Source: CAYVQZ01 sp964453435
Lineage (GTDB): Bacteria; Abyssobacteria; SURF-5
Assembly (NCBI GenBank): GCA_964453435.1
Contig: CAYVQZ010000011.1
Span: forward strand, 1-64,000
DNA: 64,000 bases
Direction: 5' to 3'
Under the pieces are notes generated by a model that was given only the letters and a program-made list of their open reading frames with translations, did not search any database and was not told the origin of the DNA. Numbering within the stretch: the stretch's first letter is position 1; every line of letters begins with the position of its first letter. Positions 54,811-63,482 of the stretch are shown piece after piece. A program made the translations under genes and the position numbers.

Positions 54811-56289
54811 TTATGACACCGGATGCGCCTTTCGCGCCATCGCGTGTTCATAGAGGCTCAAATAGTCAGCGGCCGCCCGGTCCCACGAAAAATCGGCTTG
54901 CATTCCGTTCTGCATCATTCGAAGCCAGTCGCCTTTTCGATGGGTGTAATAGTGAATCGCTCCGGCCAGCGCTTCACCGAAGGCCTGCGGAGTGGGCTCA
55001 TAAAACTTGAACCCGTTCCCTTCTCCGGTGTCGGGATTGTATTCACGCACGGTGTCGTCCAGTCCGCCGGTTCCGCGCACAACGGGAACGGCTCCGTATC
55101 GAAGGCTGAACATCTGGTTCAGGCCGCATGGTTCGTAAAGCGAGGGCATAACGAACATATCGGCTGCGGCTTCCACCCGGTGCACCACGGAGGAGTCGTA
55201 TGATATGTGTTCGCCGACGATTGCCGCAAATTTGCCCGCATATCTGCTTGCGAGATTGCGCGCCCTGTCTTCGGCGGCCGGGTCGCCGGCGCCCACGAGC
55301 AGGAATTGCACGTCCACATCCGCAAGCGCGTCAATCACCGCATCGATGAGGTGCATTCCCTTTTGGACGCTCAGCCGCATAATGGTTGCAAGAAGGGGAA
55401 CATCATCCCTCGGGGCGAGCCCGAGTTGGGATTGGACATGCCGTTTGCAGACCGCCTTGCCCGACAGGTCATCCACATGATACCGAGAGGGGATGAACGG
55501 GTCCGTGGCGGGGTTCCACTCGTCCGTATCGATGCCGTTGAGAATGCCGAACAGGTCGCCGGCGCGATGTCGGAACAACTCCTCCAGGCCATGGCCATGA
55601 GGCGCGAACTTGATTTCTTCGCTGTACCTGGGACTGACCGTGGTGATGATGTCGGAGCACATAACGCCGATTCTCAGGAAATTCAATTCGTCCCCCTGCG
55701 TGAAGCCGAATGCGGGGTCGGTCAGGTTGCTCGGCAGGCCGGCATGCGCGAATTCCTGCATGTGGAATCGTCCCTGATACCCCGGGTTATGGACCGTAAG
55801 AACGGTCGTGACGGGCAGAGGGCGTATATAGGTGTTGTAAGCCAGCACGTAGGCGGGGATGAGCGCGGTGTGCCAATCGTGACAATGAAGGACATCCGGC
55901 CAAAAATTCAACTTGTTGCACAGTTCGACTACCGCCCGCGAAAAGAAAATGAACCGTTCCGCATTATCCGGATAGTCCCGTCCGTGTTCCTGGTATGGAT
56001 AGGTTCTCCCGAAATACCTCGGGTTGGATAGGAGGTACACCGGAACATCGCCGGCGCACTGCCACACTTCCGCCCATTCGGCGCCGCCTCCTACCGGCAC
56101 TTCAGCAGCGAAACCCGTCGGAACGACGCGCCCGTTCGCCGTGTCGATGCAGCCGTATTTCGGTAGAACAACAGAGACGTCCGCCCGCCCCGATTTCTGC
56201 AGGACCCGGGGCAGGTTGCCGACGACATCGGCCAGCCCGCCCGTTTTGACGAACGGAACCCCTTCCGACGCTGCAAATAATACCTTCAT
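54811..56289 (-). CDS. glgA: glycogen (starch) synthase
   Basis: A 492-residue GT5 enzyme extending alpha-1,4-glucan from ADP-glucose. The N-terminal KTGGLADVVGNLP (about 15-27) binds donor and acceptor, DWHTALIPAY follows, and the C-terminal domain carries the EX7E-type PSLYEPCGLNQ and the donor loop RGTGGLDDTVREY. ATG 56289 gives the usual length and family N-terminus MKVLFAASEG. Storage-glucan synthesis fits with the GH15 remnant as past glucan breakdown. No glgB or glgC is in the window. Confidence 0.94.
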   Translation of the reverse strand: MKVLFAASEGVPFVKTGGLADVVGNLPRVLQKSGRADVSVVLPKYGCIDTANGRVVPTGFAAEVPVGGGAEWAEVWQCAGDVPVYLLSNPRYFGRTYPYQEHGRDYPDNAERFIFFSRAVVELCNKLNFWPDVLHCHDWHTALIPAYVLAYNTYIRPLPVTTVLTVHNPGYQGRFHMQEFAHAGLPSNLTDPAFGFTQGDELNFLRIGVMCSDIITTVSPRYSEEIKFAPHGHGLEELFRHRAGDLFGILNGIDTDEWNPATDPFIPSRYHVDDLSGKAVCKRHVQSQLGLAPRDDVPLLATIMRLSVQKGMHLIDAVIDALADVDVQFLLVGAGDPAAEDRARNLASRYAGKFAAIVGEHISYDSSVVHRVEAAADMFVMPSLYEPCGLNQMFSLRYGAVPVVRGTGGLDDTVREYNPDTGEGNGFKFYEPTPQAFGEALAGAIHYYTHRKGDWLRMMQNGMQADFSWDRAAADYLSLYEHAMARKAHPVS

Positions 56290-56352
56290 CTCCGTGCCCT
56301 CCGAATGGTCTGGTCTTCCGGTTATGAGGCGCTCGCCGCACCCGCGCACCGG

Positions 56353-57204
56353 CTAGTCGCCGAGACCGAGCCCGAACACCTTGTCTGCAGTCCTCCAGCA
56401 GATATTATCTCGGTGCGGTCTTTCGAGCGAGCGGACAGCCTCGACTCTCCAAAAATATTTGTCTTCGGGAAAAATTCGGTCGCTCCCGAACATCAGGCGG
56501 CTGCTGTCTGTCCGTTCCAGAAGATAATTCAGAACGCCCGGCTCTCGCGAACCTTCGGCTTCATGCAACTGCAATCCCTCGAGTTCAACGAAAACGTTTT
56601 CCCACAGGTCTATCAAGGCCGGAATTGTCTGCAGATGCCCTCCGCCGGCATGCAGACACACGAGCTTCAGTTTCGGAAAGAGGGAGCAAACCTTTGCAAA
56701 ATATACCGGGTTGCTGAGTTGTTCCATTGCCGGATCGCCGCCCGTGTGAAACTGGATAGGAAGATTCTGCTCCTCGCAGTACTCGTAGAGCGGAAAGAAT
56801 TCCTTCTGCGCCGGGTGGTGACCAAGGTAGGGATACAGAGTCTTTAAAGACTTCACAATGTGTCGCTTACCGGCGACCGTTTCTCGCACGCTTTTCAAAC
56901 TTTTCTCCGGATTGCGCGAATCGAAAATGACCGCCGCAAAGAGCTTCGCCCGGCTTGTTTCCGTGTGCCGCTCAAAAACATCAAGGTTTCCCGGAGTGAC
57001 CACAACCGACGCATCCACCCCCGCCCGCTCCATGTCCTTCAAGAGACTTTCGATGGGCTCTTCCATTTCCTCGGACGCCGGCTTCCTGAAAATAGCCGAC
57101 AGTCCCCTGCGAAAAAACTCCGCCTGCGCGGAGAACGGAACACAGTGCACGTGGGCGTCAATCAATTTCAATGAAACAACCTTTCTGCTCTCTCTCACTG
57201 GCAC
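56353..57204 (-). CDS. amidohydrolase-2 family metal-dependent hydrolase
   Basis: A 283-residue TIM-barrel hydrolase: the HxH motif in IDAHVHC, a histidine in IQFHTGGD, LVCLHAGGGH, and the acid near the C-terminus in LMFGSDRI follow the amidohydrolase-2 pattern (decarboxylases, lactonases). It starts at GTG 57204 or TTG 57171 (the latter gives the conventional MKLIDAHVH start, with AGAAAGG upstream). Its start touches the preceding gene's stop, so the two are coupled. The substrate is unknown. Confidence 0.78.
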   Translation of the reverse strand: MPVRESRKVVSLKLIDAHVHCVPFSAQAEFFRRGLSAIFRKPASEEMEEPIESLLKDMERAGVDASVVVTPGNLDVFERHTETSRAKLFAAVIFDSRNPEKSLKSVRETVAGKRHIVKSLKTLYPYLGHHPAQKEFFPLYEYCEEQNLPIQFHTGGDPAMEQLSNPVYFAKVCSLFPKLKLVCLHAGGGHLQTIPALIDLWENVFVELEGLQLHEAEGSREPGVLNYLLERTDSSRLMFGSDRIFPEDKYFWRVEAVRSLERPHRDNICWRTADKVFGLGLGD

Positions 57205-57954
57205 TCAGCCGCCTGCGGTATACGTGCCGTATCCCTGGTACACCTCTTCGCTGTCGTTCAACGGCCATCTCTCGGGAGTTCGATAACAGTGTACCACGTG
57301 CCAGCCCTGGATAATATGAGCGCCGCGGGGCGCCCAGAGCCGCCCCCGAAACTTTCGAGGAAGCGGTATCGGCTGAAGCATGCGCCATTTCTCTCCGGCA
57401 AACCGCAAAAGGTTCTGGTAGTCATAGATGCGAAACGACCTGAATTCACTGTCATGTCCGTACCACTCGATGAAACGCGGTTCCTCGGTCGGTGTGTACA
57501 TCATGGTGTCTATGTCGCCGATTCCCCAGTGCGCGCATACTGCCAAGACCGTCCCGGTCCAGTCCGTGTACTCGACCTCCCACGAAACTATTTCCTCCGC
57601 GTACACGTCGCTGTAATGGGTTTGTCCGTTGACTTGCGCTTCGAAGAAGTGGTAGAACATAAAGGTGTCGGAATTAATCCCGTACTGGCCGTTCGTATAT
57701 CCCTCGGGCACCTTGATAATCTTTTCGCGGACGCCTGGCGGCAGAGGCCACACGGTCTTTGTTTCGCCTCGGCCCTCGTGGGGAGAGACGCGCCCCTTCC
57801 CCTCGATCCGCTCCGCCTGGGTAGACATGGTTCGAACCTGACGGAACCGGTCCCAGTGCGGTGGAGCGCCACGCGGGCCCCACGCGTAGTGAATTCGTAC
57901 CTCGCTCACATCGGGAACCGGATCCTGCCATGTCTTTTTCAAATACCAGAACAT
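57205..57954 (-). CDS. unrecognised protein coupled to an amidohydrolase
   Basis: A 249-residue soluble protein beginning at ATG 57954 with AAAGGAGC ten bases upstream. It is rich in aromatic residues (W, Y, H): YAWGPRGAPPHWDRFRQV, FMFYHFFEAQVNGQTHYSD, VYAEEIVSWEVEYTDWTGTV, HIIQGWHVVHCYRTPERW. The pattern suggests a beta-sandwich or jelly-roll, perhaps carbohydrate- or ligand-binding, but I recognise no family. It has no signal peptide. Its stop is one base from the amidohydrolase start. Confidence 0.65.
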   Translation of the reverse strand: MFWYLKKTWQDPVPDVSEVRIHYAWGPRGAPPHWDRFRQVRTMSTQAERIEGKGRVSPHEGRGETKTVWPLPPGVREKIIKVPEGYTNGQYGINSDTFMFYHFFEAQVNGQTHYSDVYAEEIVSWEVEYTDWTGTVLAVCAHWGIGDIDTMMYTPTEEPRFIEWYGHDSEFRSFRIYDYQNLLRFAGEKWRMLQPIPLPRKFRGRLWAPRGAHIIQGWHVVHCYRTPERWPLNDSEEVYQGYGTYTAGG

Positions 57955-58473
57955 GGTATGTTGCTCCTTTCCTCGGGAACGAGCTTTGTCCACGGATGTT
58001 TTCTTCCGAATGTCCTGTTGTCCCGCTTTTCAATCTGACGGTGGTGGCTGCTGGGAATCGAACACTGTGGATGTGTGGGAATGCTTTCGAGGTTCTGAAA
58101 ACGTTAAGCTTGGTTATCTCAAACCTGTTCCACGGGGGGGGATTGTTTCCCCACGGCGCCTGTTGCCTGTATCTTTCCGACAAGCGGACACTCAGAATTG
58201 ATGACAAAAACTTTTAAAATCAACTATGCACTCATCTCTCCCGATTCGCAAGACCCCGAGGATCGAGCGTTGCCGCCAATGCAGAGCGTGTGTTCAAAGG
58301 GCAGGATAACTCGTAAAGTTCGGACTGTCGAAGACAAGCATATGCGGGTGGTTCGCCAAGGAGGACATGCTCGTGCCCCCGCTTCGGATGGAGCCAGATC
58401 GAGGCTGTCGCCATGTTCTTCCGGTTCCCTGGGAACGGTGGCCCAGCGGTTGGCGCACGGGCGGCATGCCGTG
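57955..58473. other. intergenic DNA, no supported gene
   Basis: Five hundred bases between divergent genes. Plus-strand frames of up to 99 codons at 58198-58497 and the overlapping minus-strand frames have no ribosome binding site or recognisable motif. No mosaic repeat block is present. A sigma-70 promoter for the kinase gene follows at 58474. Confidence 0.4.
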
Positions 58474-58503
58474 TTGACCCCCCCTGAAAGGTTGTGATAG
58501 AAT
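58474..58503 (+). promoter_or_regulatory. probable sigma-70 promoter of the sensor kinase gene
   Basis: TTGACC at 58474-58479, 18-base spacer, TAGAAT at 58498-58503; AAGGTGAT precedes ATG 58526. Confidence 0.6.
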
Positions 58504-58525
58504 AAGTTGTAAGTTAAGGTGATTT

Positions 58526-60613
58526 ATGAAGATAAGCGCTATCTTACAGCCGCCGCGCTCCCAGCGGGAATTATCCGCGCTCTTGGTTATTGCGTGCGTT
58601 TTTGCTTTTATGGCGGGGGCTGAAGCGCCAGCGGTGGCGGATGACGTTGCGCCCGTCCCAAACGGGAAGGGAGTAATCGTAATCGCCTGTAATGCGAACT
58701 ATCCTCCATATGAATATTTCAATTCTTTGAAGGGCAGGTTTGAAGGCTTCAACGTGGAAGTGTTGAATGCATTGGCCGAAAATCTGGGAAAAAACGTTCA
58801 GTATATCAACATGAGCAAGGCAGAAGGGCTTTCCGCGCTCCGCGCGGGCAAGGTAGATGGGGTCCTCGGTGTCGCATACAGCATCGAGCGGGATGACGCT
58901 TTCGATTTCACGAGCCCGATTTGCATTATTTCCGATGTGATCTTCGTTCGGAAAGATGCCACGGATATCAGCAGCATGGTGGACCTGGAAGGACGCACCG
59001 TGGCAGTGGTTCAGGGCGATTTTATCGGAGAGGTGCTTCGGAGAGGCAAACGAGCGCACATTGTGGAAACCGAATCTTACGAAAAGTCGCTCTGGCTGCT
59101 AGAACGAGGAGATGTCGCCGCCTTCGCAGGCAGTCAGTTGACCGGCCAGTACTTGATAAATAAGATCGGGCTGCGAAACATCGAGATTGTGGGCTCGCCT
59201 ATCCATCAAGTCGGTTATTGTATTGCGATTCAAGAGGGAAACCACACACTGATGTCATCGCTTGAAAAAGCGCTGAATGCGATCACGGAAAGCGGGGAAT
59301 ATGGGCGGATTTATGAGGATTGGTTCGGAGAAGGCCTGCAACGTAAATCTGCGGTCAGCCGTATTATCCTTTGGACTCTGGGCATAATCATCTCCGTGTT
59401 CGGATTCGTCGGCTGGATCGTGAACCGCCGGCTCAGGCATAAAGTGGAGATGAGCGCTCGGGAATTGGCGGAGAGCCGCACACGGTTCCAGCGAAAAGCC
59501 GATGAATATATTTCGTTGTTCGAGGGGGCAAACGACGCCATATTTATTATCGACCCGACCGACGGCTGCTTCCTCGATGTAAATCGCAAAGCGGAAGAAT
59601 TAACCGGCTACCCGCGGAAGGAACTGCTTCGAATGTGCATGCGAGACATTCACCTGCCCCGCGACGCCACCCGAGTGGATAAAAGGCTGGCTCAGATACT
59701 CTCGGAAGGGTCGGCAAGCTTCGACGATGCGCCAATGCTCAGAAAGGATGGCTCGGTTGCCCTTGTGGATATCAGTGCGAGCCTGATCGAGTATTCCGGC
59801 AGAACAGTGTGCCAGAGCTTCATCCGTGACGTTACGGAGAGACGACTGCTCGAACGGCAACTGGTCCAGACGGAGAAACTCGCGTCGGTCGGCACGTTTA
59901 CCGCCGGGCTCGCCCACGAAATACGGAATCCTTTGAACTCCGCGAATTTGCAGTTGCTCTTGCTGGAGAGGAGAATTCGGGATGGTTCGTCGAGGACCTC
60001 GGAAGCGGAGGCTCTGCAACTCATCAACATCGTTCGCGAAGAAGTATCCCGCCTGGACAATCTTGTAACGGAGTTTCTCTTCTTTGCGAAACCGTTGAGT
60101 CTCGACTTCCATCCCGCCAATCTCCACCGGATTCTCGACGACGTTTTTGCGCTTTTCCATGCCAGGATGACACAAAACGACATTACTCTGGACCGTGAGT
60201 ACACCGACGATTTGCCTTTGCTGTCCCTCGATCGGGAAAAGATGAAACAAGCCCTCATCAACATCGTGCAGAACTCAATCGAGGCGATGCCCCACGGAGG
60301 ACGGCTGAAGGTTGCGACCCGCATACGACAAAAAAGGGTAATTCTGACAATCGAGGACACGGGCGCAGGCATTCCCGAAAATGACCTCGACAGAGTCTTC
60401 GAGGTTTTCTACACAAGCAAGGAGAAAGGAACGGGGCTCGGGCTGCCGATATCGTTCCATATCATCGAACTGCACGGGGGCACATTCGAGATTCAGAGCG
60501 CTCCTGATGTCGGAACAAGATGCGTTATTACCTTGGCGGTAGGTCCCGCAAAGTATCAGCCTCTGAGAAGGGAGCATGTGCCAGGTGCTCGACGCTACGA
60601 TACTGGTCGTTGA
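58526..60613 (+). CDS. sensor histidine kinase with periplasmic solute-binding domain
   Basis: A 695-residue two-component sensor. Signal peptide or anchor (about 17-38), a family-3 solute-binding domain (about 50-275; ANYPPYEYFN, GVAYSIERDDAFDFTSP), one membrane helix (about 283-303), a PAS domain (about 325-435), HisKA with AGLAHEIRNPLNSANLQ (His about 464) and a HATPase domain with NSIEAMPHGG, DTGAGIPE and GTGLGLPIS. The periplasmic part resembles amino-acid binding proteins, so it probably senses an amino acid or small organic solute. Its end overlaps the regulator gene, indicating a matched pair. Confidence 0.92.
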   Translation: MKISAILQPPRSQRELSALLVIACVFAFMAGAEAPAVADDVAPVPNGKGVIVIACNANYPPYEYFNSLKGRFEGFNVEVLNALAENLGKNVQYINMSKAEGLSALRAGKVDGVLGVAYSIERDDAFDFTSPICIISDVIFVRKDATDISSMVDLEGRTVAVVQGDFIGEVLRRGKRAHIVETESYEKSLWLLERGDVAAFAGSQLTGQYLINKIGLRNIEIVGSPIHQVGYCIAIQEGNHTLMSSLEKALNAITESGEYGRIYEDWFGEGLQRKSAVSRIILWTLGIIISVFGFVGWIVNRRLRHKVEMSARELAESRTRFQRKADEYISLFEGANDAIFIIDPTDGCFLDVNRKAEELTGYPRKELLRMCMRDIHLPRDATRVDKRLAQILSEGSASFDDAPMLRKDGSVALVDISASLIEYSGRTVCQSFIRDVTERRLLERQLVQTEKLASVGTFTAGLAHEIRNPLNSANLQLLLLERRIRDGSSRTSEAEALQLINIVREEVSRLDNLVTEFLFFAKPLSLDFHPANLHRILDDVFALFHARMTQNDITLDREYTDDLPLLSLDREKMKQALINIVQNSIEAMPHGGRLKVATRIRQKRVILTIEDTGAGIPENDLDRVFEVFYTSKEKGTGLGLPISFHIIELHGGTFEIQSAPDVGTRCVITLAVGPAKYQPLRREHVPGARRYDTGR

Positions 60614-61928
60614 CGACGAAAAAAACACTCGCGAAGCGCTTTCCACCATCCTGCGGGAAGACGGGTATGATGTGCTCACGGCAGCGGACGGCTACCAGGC
60701 AATGAACATCATAACCGGAGACCTGCCCGACCTGATCCTGGCCGACCTGAAAATGCCCGGAATGGACGGACTCGAATTGCTTTCCCGCACCCGACTGAAG
60801 GGATTCGATATCCCGTTTGTCATGATGACGGCATACGGAACGGTTGAAAGCGCTGTCGAAGCGATGAAGAAGGGGACGGAAGACTACATCACAAAACCTA
60901 TCAATATAGAAGAGCTCCAAATCCAAATCAAGAAAATACTGGCTCACAGAAAACTTGTTCGCGAGGCGAAAGATCTGCGTGAGCGGCTGCGCGACAAGTA
61001 CAAGTTCGAAAACATTGTCGGAAGCAGCCCGCAAATGCAGGCTGTCTTTAAAACAGTGGAGCAAGTGGCCTCGAGCCGCGCCACCATCTTGATTACGGGT
61101 GAAAGCGGCACCGGCAAAGAACTCATCGCTTCCGCTATCCATCAGAACGGCCCGCGCGTGGAGAAACCTTTTGTCAAAGTCAATTGCAGCGCGCTCTCCG
61201 AGAGTCTGCTCGAAAGTGAACTGTTCGGCCACGAAAGAGGAGCCTTTACCGGAGCCGTCGCGACCAGGCAGGGACGCTTCGAAATAGCCGAGGGGGGAAC
61301 GATCTTCCTCGATGAAATAGGGGAGGTCAGTCCTTCGACCCAGGTTAAACTCCTCGGATTCCTGCAGGACAGAAAGTTCGAGAGAGTCGGCGGAAACCGA
61401 ACCTTCGAGGTCGACGTCCGGCTCATCGCCGCAACGAACAAAGACCTGGAAAAAGCAGTCTCAGAAGGAACGTTTCGACAAGACCTGTACTATCGCATTA
61501 ATGTCATCACGGTTAAGATGCCTCCGCTGAGAGAGCGAATCTCGGATGTTCCGCTGCTGGTGGACCATTTCGTGAAAAAGTACGCAAAAGAAAACGGAAA
61601 GGAGATCGAGGGGGTGTCTCCGGATGCGCTCGCCACGCTTATGACGTACCGTTGGCCCGGCAACGTGCGCGAACTCGAGAATATGGTCGAGCGCGCCGTC
61701 GTGATGTGCAACGACAGAATCATCGGCCGACGCTTGTTCCCCGTCTCGCCCGAAACAAATTCGCCCGGCCTACCGGAAGGACCTCCCATACCCGGTTCCT
61801 CGCTCGAGGAAATAGAGAAATACGCCATCCAGAAAACCCTGGAGGCGGTGGGTGGCAATCGCACGAGAGCCGCCGAAATCCTGAAAGTCAGTCTCCGTAA
61901 GATTCAATACAAGCTTAAAGATTTTTGA
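60576..61928 (+). CDS. NtrC-family sigma-54 response regulator
   Basis: A 450-residue activator. The receiver domain (about 8-120) has the acidic pocket in VVDDEKN and phospho-acceptor Asp in LADLKMPGMDG (about residue 54). The AAA+ domain has Walker A GESGTGKE, the sigma-54 contact GAFTGA (about 222) and FLDEIGEV. A Fis-type helix-turn-helix ends the protein (TRAAEILKVSLRKIQYKL). It should activate sigma-54 promoters elsewhere in response to the overlapping sensor kinase; ATG 60576 lies 38 bases before the kinase stop. Target promoters are not identified. Confidence 0.93.
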   Translation: MCQVLDATILVVDDEKNTREALSTILREDGYDVLTAADGYQAMNIITGDLPDLILADLKMPGMDGLELLSRTRLKGFDIPFVMMTAYGTVESAVEAMKKGTEDYITKPINIEELQIQIKKILAHRKLVREAKDLRERLRDKYKFENIVGSSPQMQAVFKTVEQVASSRATILITGESGTGKELIASAIHQNGPRVEKPFVKVNCSALSESLLESELFGHERGAFTGAVATRQGRFEIAEGGTIFLDEIGEVSPSTQVKLLGFLQDRKFERVGGNRTFEVDVRLIAATNKDLEKAVSEGTFRQDLYYRINVITVKMPPLRERISDVPLLVDHFVKKYAKENGKEIEGVSPDALATLMTYRWPGNVRELENMVERAVVMCNDRIIGRRLFPVSPETNSPGLPEGPPIPGSSLEEIEKYAIQKTLEAVGGNRTRAAEILKVSLRKIQYKLKDF

Positions 61929-62005
61929 AAACCTTCCAACGGTCACGCGGTATAGCTTCGCGCCGATGAGCAGACCCCGTATGAAAGCGAAAAGCGCCGG
62001 GAAAG

Positions 62006-62035
62006 TTGCAAATTCATCGGAGAACATGGTATACT
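62006..62035 (+). promoter_or_regulatory. probable sigma-70 promoter of rpmE
   Basis: TTGCAA at 62006-62011, 18-base spacer, TATACT at 62030-62035. The leader begins with a strong hairpin (62049-62064). Confidence 0.6.
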
Positions 62036-62048
62036 TAAACGGTATGAG

Positions 62049-62064
62049 GGCGGCGTTTGCCGCC
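62049..62064 (+). promoter_or_regulatory. hairpin in the rpmE leader
   Basis: GGCGGC and GCCGCC flank a four-base loop GTTT, 26 bases before the rpmE start codon and just ahead of its GGAGGTGA. Known L31 leaders in several phyla bind L31 to repress its synthesis; whether this hairpin does so is inference. Confidence 0.4.
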
Positions 62065-62089
62065 ATCTTTGTTGTGGAGGTGAGCCGAT

Positions 62090-62293
62090 TTGAAGAAGGA
62101 AATTCATCCCGCATATCATAATGTGACTATCACCTGCGCATGCGGAAACAGGATCGAAACGCAATCGACGAAAAAGGAGATAGCGGTCGATATCTGTTCT
62201 AACTGTCACCCCTTTTTTACCGGCAAACAGAAGCTTGTCGACACGGAGGGGCGTGTGCAGAGGTTTCGCCGCCGTTATAATATCAAGGATTAG
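62090..62293 (+). CDS. rpmE: 50S ribosomal protein L31, zinc-binding type
   Basis: A 67-residue protein with the zinc ligands in TCACGN (C16, C18) and DICSNCHPF (a CxxC pair), so the C-plus form that needs zinc. HPFFTGKQKLVDTEGRVQRF is the family signature. The start is TTG 62090 with GGAGGTGA seven bases upstream. Upstream of prfA, a widespread order. Confidence 0.96.
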   Translation: MKKEIHPAYHNVTITCACGNRIETQSTKKEIAVDICSNCHPFFTGKQKLVDTEGRVQRFRRRYNIKD

Positions 62294-62398
62294 CTGTTTC
62301 GCAGCCGGGCTGTTCGCAAAGCAATTTGAGCCGCCTGGCTTGTTTTCTTTCAGGACAGATGCGCCCCGGTTCGCCGGTGTGGCCAAGGAGAGCAACGG

Positions 62399-63469
62399 AT
62401 GACCGTGCTCGAAAGAATACATAAGCTTGAGGAAAAGTATGACGAACTGAACAGGCTCATGAGCGATCCCTCCGTCGCGGGGAATTCCGAAAAGTACCAG
62501 CAATACGCCGGGGAGCACGCGGACCTTTCGGTTTTTCTCGAGAAGGCTCGTTCATATCGGAAGCTGGTCGAAGACAGAGATGCGGCAGAGCAAATTTTGC
62601 AGAATGAGGCCGACGAGGAGTTGCGTCAGCTCGCGCTCGAGGAGAAGGACCATTTGGAAGAACAAATTGCCGCGCTCGAACGCGAGATCAAGCTCCTGCT
62701 GGCGCCGCGTGACGAACGCGACAAGAAAGATGTGATCATGGAAATTCGGGCGGCAACCGGTGGAGAAGAGGCCGCCCTGTTCGCGGCAGACCTGTTCCGG
62801 ATGTATGCCCGATATGCCGAGAAAGAGAAATGGCGGTGCGAGGTCCTGAACAGCAGCTCGACGGGCATCGGCGGGCTGAAAGAGGTTATCTTCTCGGTCG
62901 TGGGGAAAAATGTCTTTGGGGCATTGAAATTCGAAAGCGGTGTGCACAGGGTGCAGCGAGTGCCGGTGACCGAGGCGAGTGGAAGAATTCACACATCCAC
63001 GGTTACGGTCGCCGTTTTGCCGGAGGCGGAGGAAGTCGAGATATCCATCGACCCCAGGGACCTGAAAATTGACGTTTTCCGCTCATCCGGCCCCGGCGGT
63101 CAGAGCGTCAACACCACGGACTCCGCTGTGCGGGTGACTCATCTGCCGACAGGGATGGTTGTCACCTGTCAGGATGAAAAATCTCAGCACAAGAACAAAG
63201 CGCGCGCGCTTCGCGTCTTGCGCTCCCGATTGCTTGACGAGAAAGAGCGAGAACAGAGACGGGAAATCTCGGCGGAGCGGCGCAGCCAGGTGGGCACCGG
63301 AGAGCGCAGCGAGCGCATACGAACGTACAACTTTCCTCAAAACCGGGTGACAGACCACCGGATCGGCCTTACCCTTCACAGGCTCGAGGCAATCCTTGAC
63401 GGCGAGCTTGACGAAATCATCGATGAATTGCGACAGGCCGAAGAAGAGAAAAAGATGAAGGCGATTTGA
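62399..63469 (+). CDS. prfA: peptide chain release factor 1
   Basis: A 356-residue factor recognising UAA and UAG. The tripeptide anticodon region RVPVTEASGRIHTS has the PxT pattern of RF1, and the catalytic GGQ lies in SSGPGGQSVNTTDSAVR (about residue 234). The QHKNKARALRVL segment is typical. It starts at ATG 62399, 105 bases after rpmE. prmC, which methylates its GGQ glutamine, begins right after it. Confidence 0.96.
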   Translation: MTVLERIHKLEEKYDELNRLMSDPSVAGNSEKYQQYAGEHADLSVFLEKARSYRKLVEDRDAAEQILQNEADEELRQLALEEKDHLEEQIAALEREIKLLLAPRDERDKKDVIMEIRAATGGEEAALFAADLFRMYARYAEKEKWRCEVLNSSSTGIGGLKEVIFSVVGKNVFGALKFESGVHRVQRVPVTEASGRIHTSTVTVAVLPEAEEVEISIDPRDLKIDVFRSSGPGGQSVNTTDSAVRVTHLPTGMVVTCQDEKSQHKNKARALRVLRSRLLDEKEREQRREISAERRSQVGTGERSERIRTYNFPQNRVTDHRIGLTLHRLEAILDGELDEIIDELRQAEEEKKMKAI

Positions 63470-63482
63470 TGTGAGCGCCTGC

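Noticed and set aside
58198..58497. 99-codon plus-strand frame before the sensor kinase
   Set aside because: It has no ribosome binding site and overlaps the likely promoter; its translation shows no domain.
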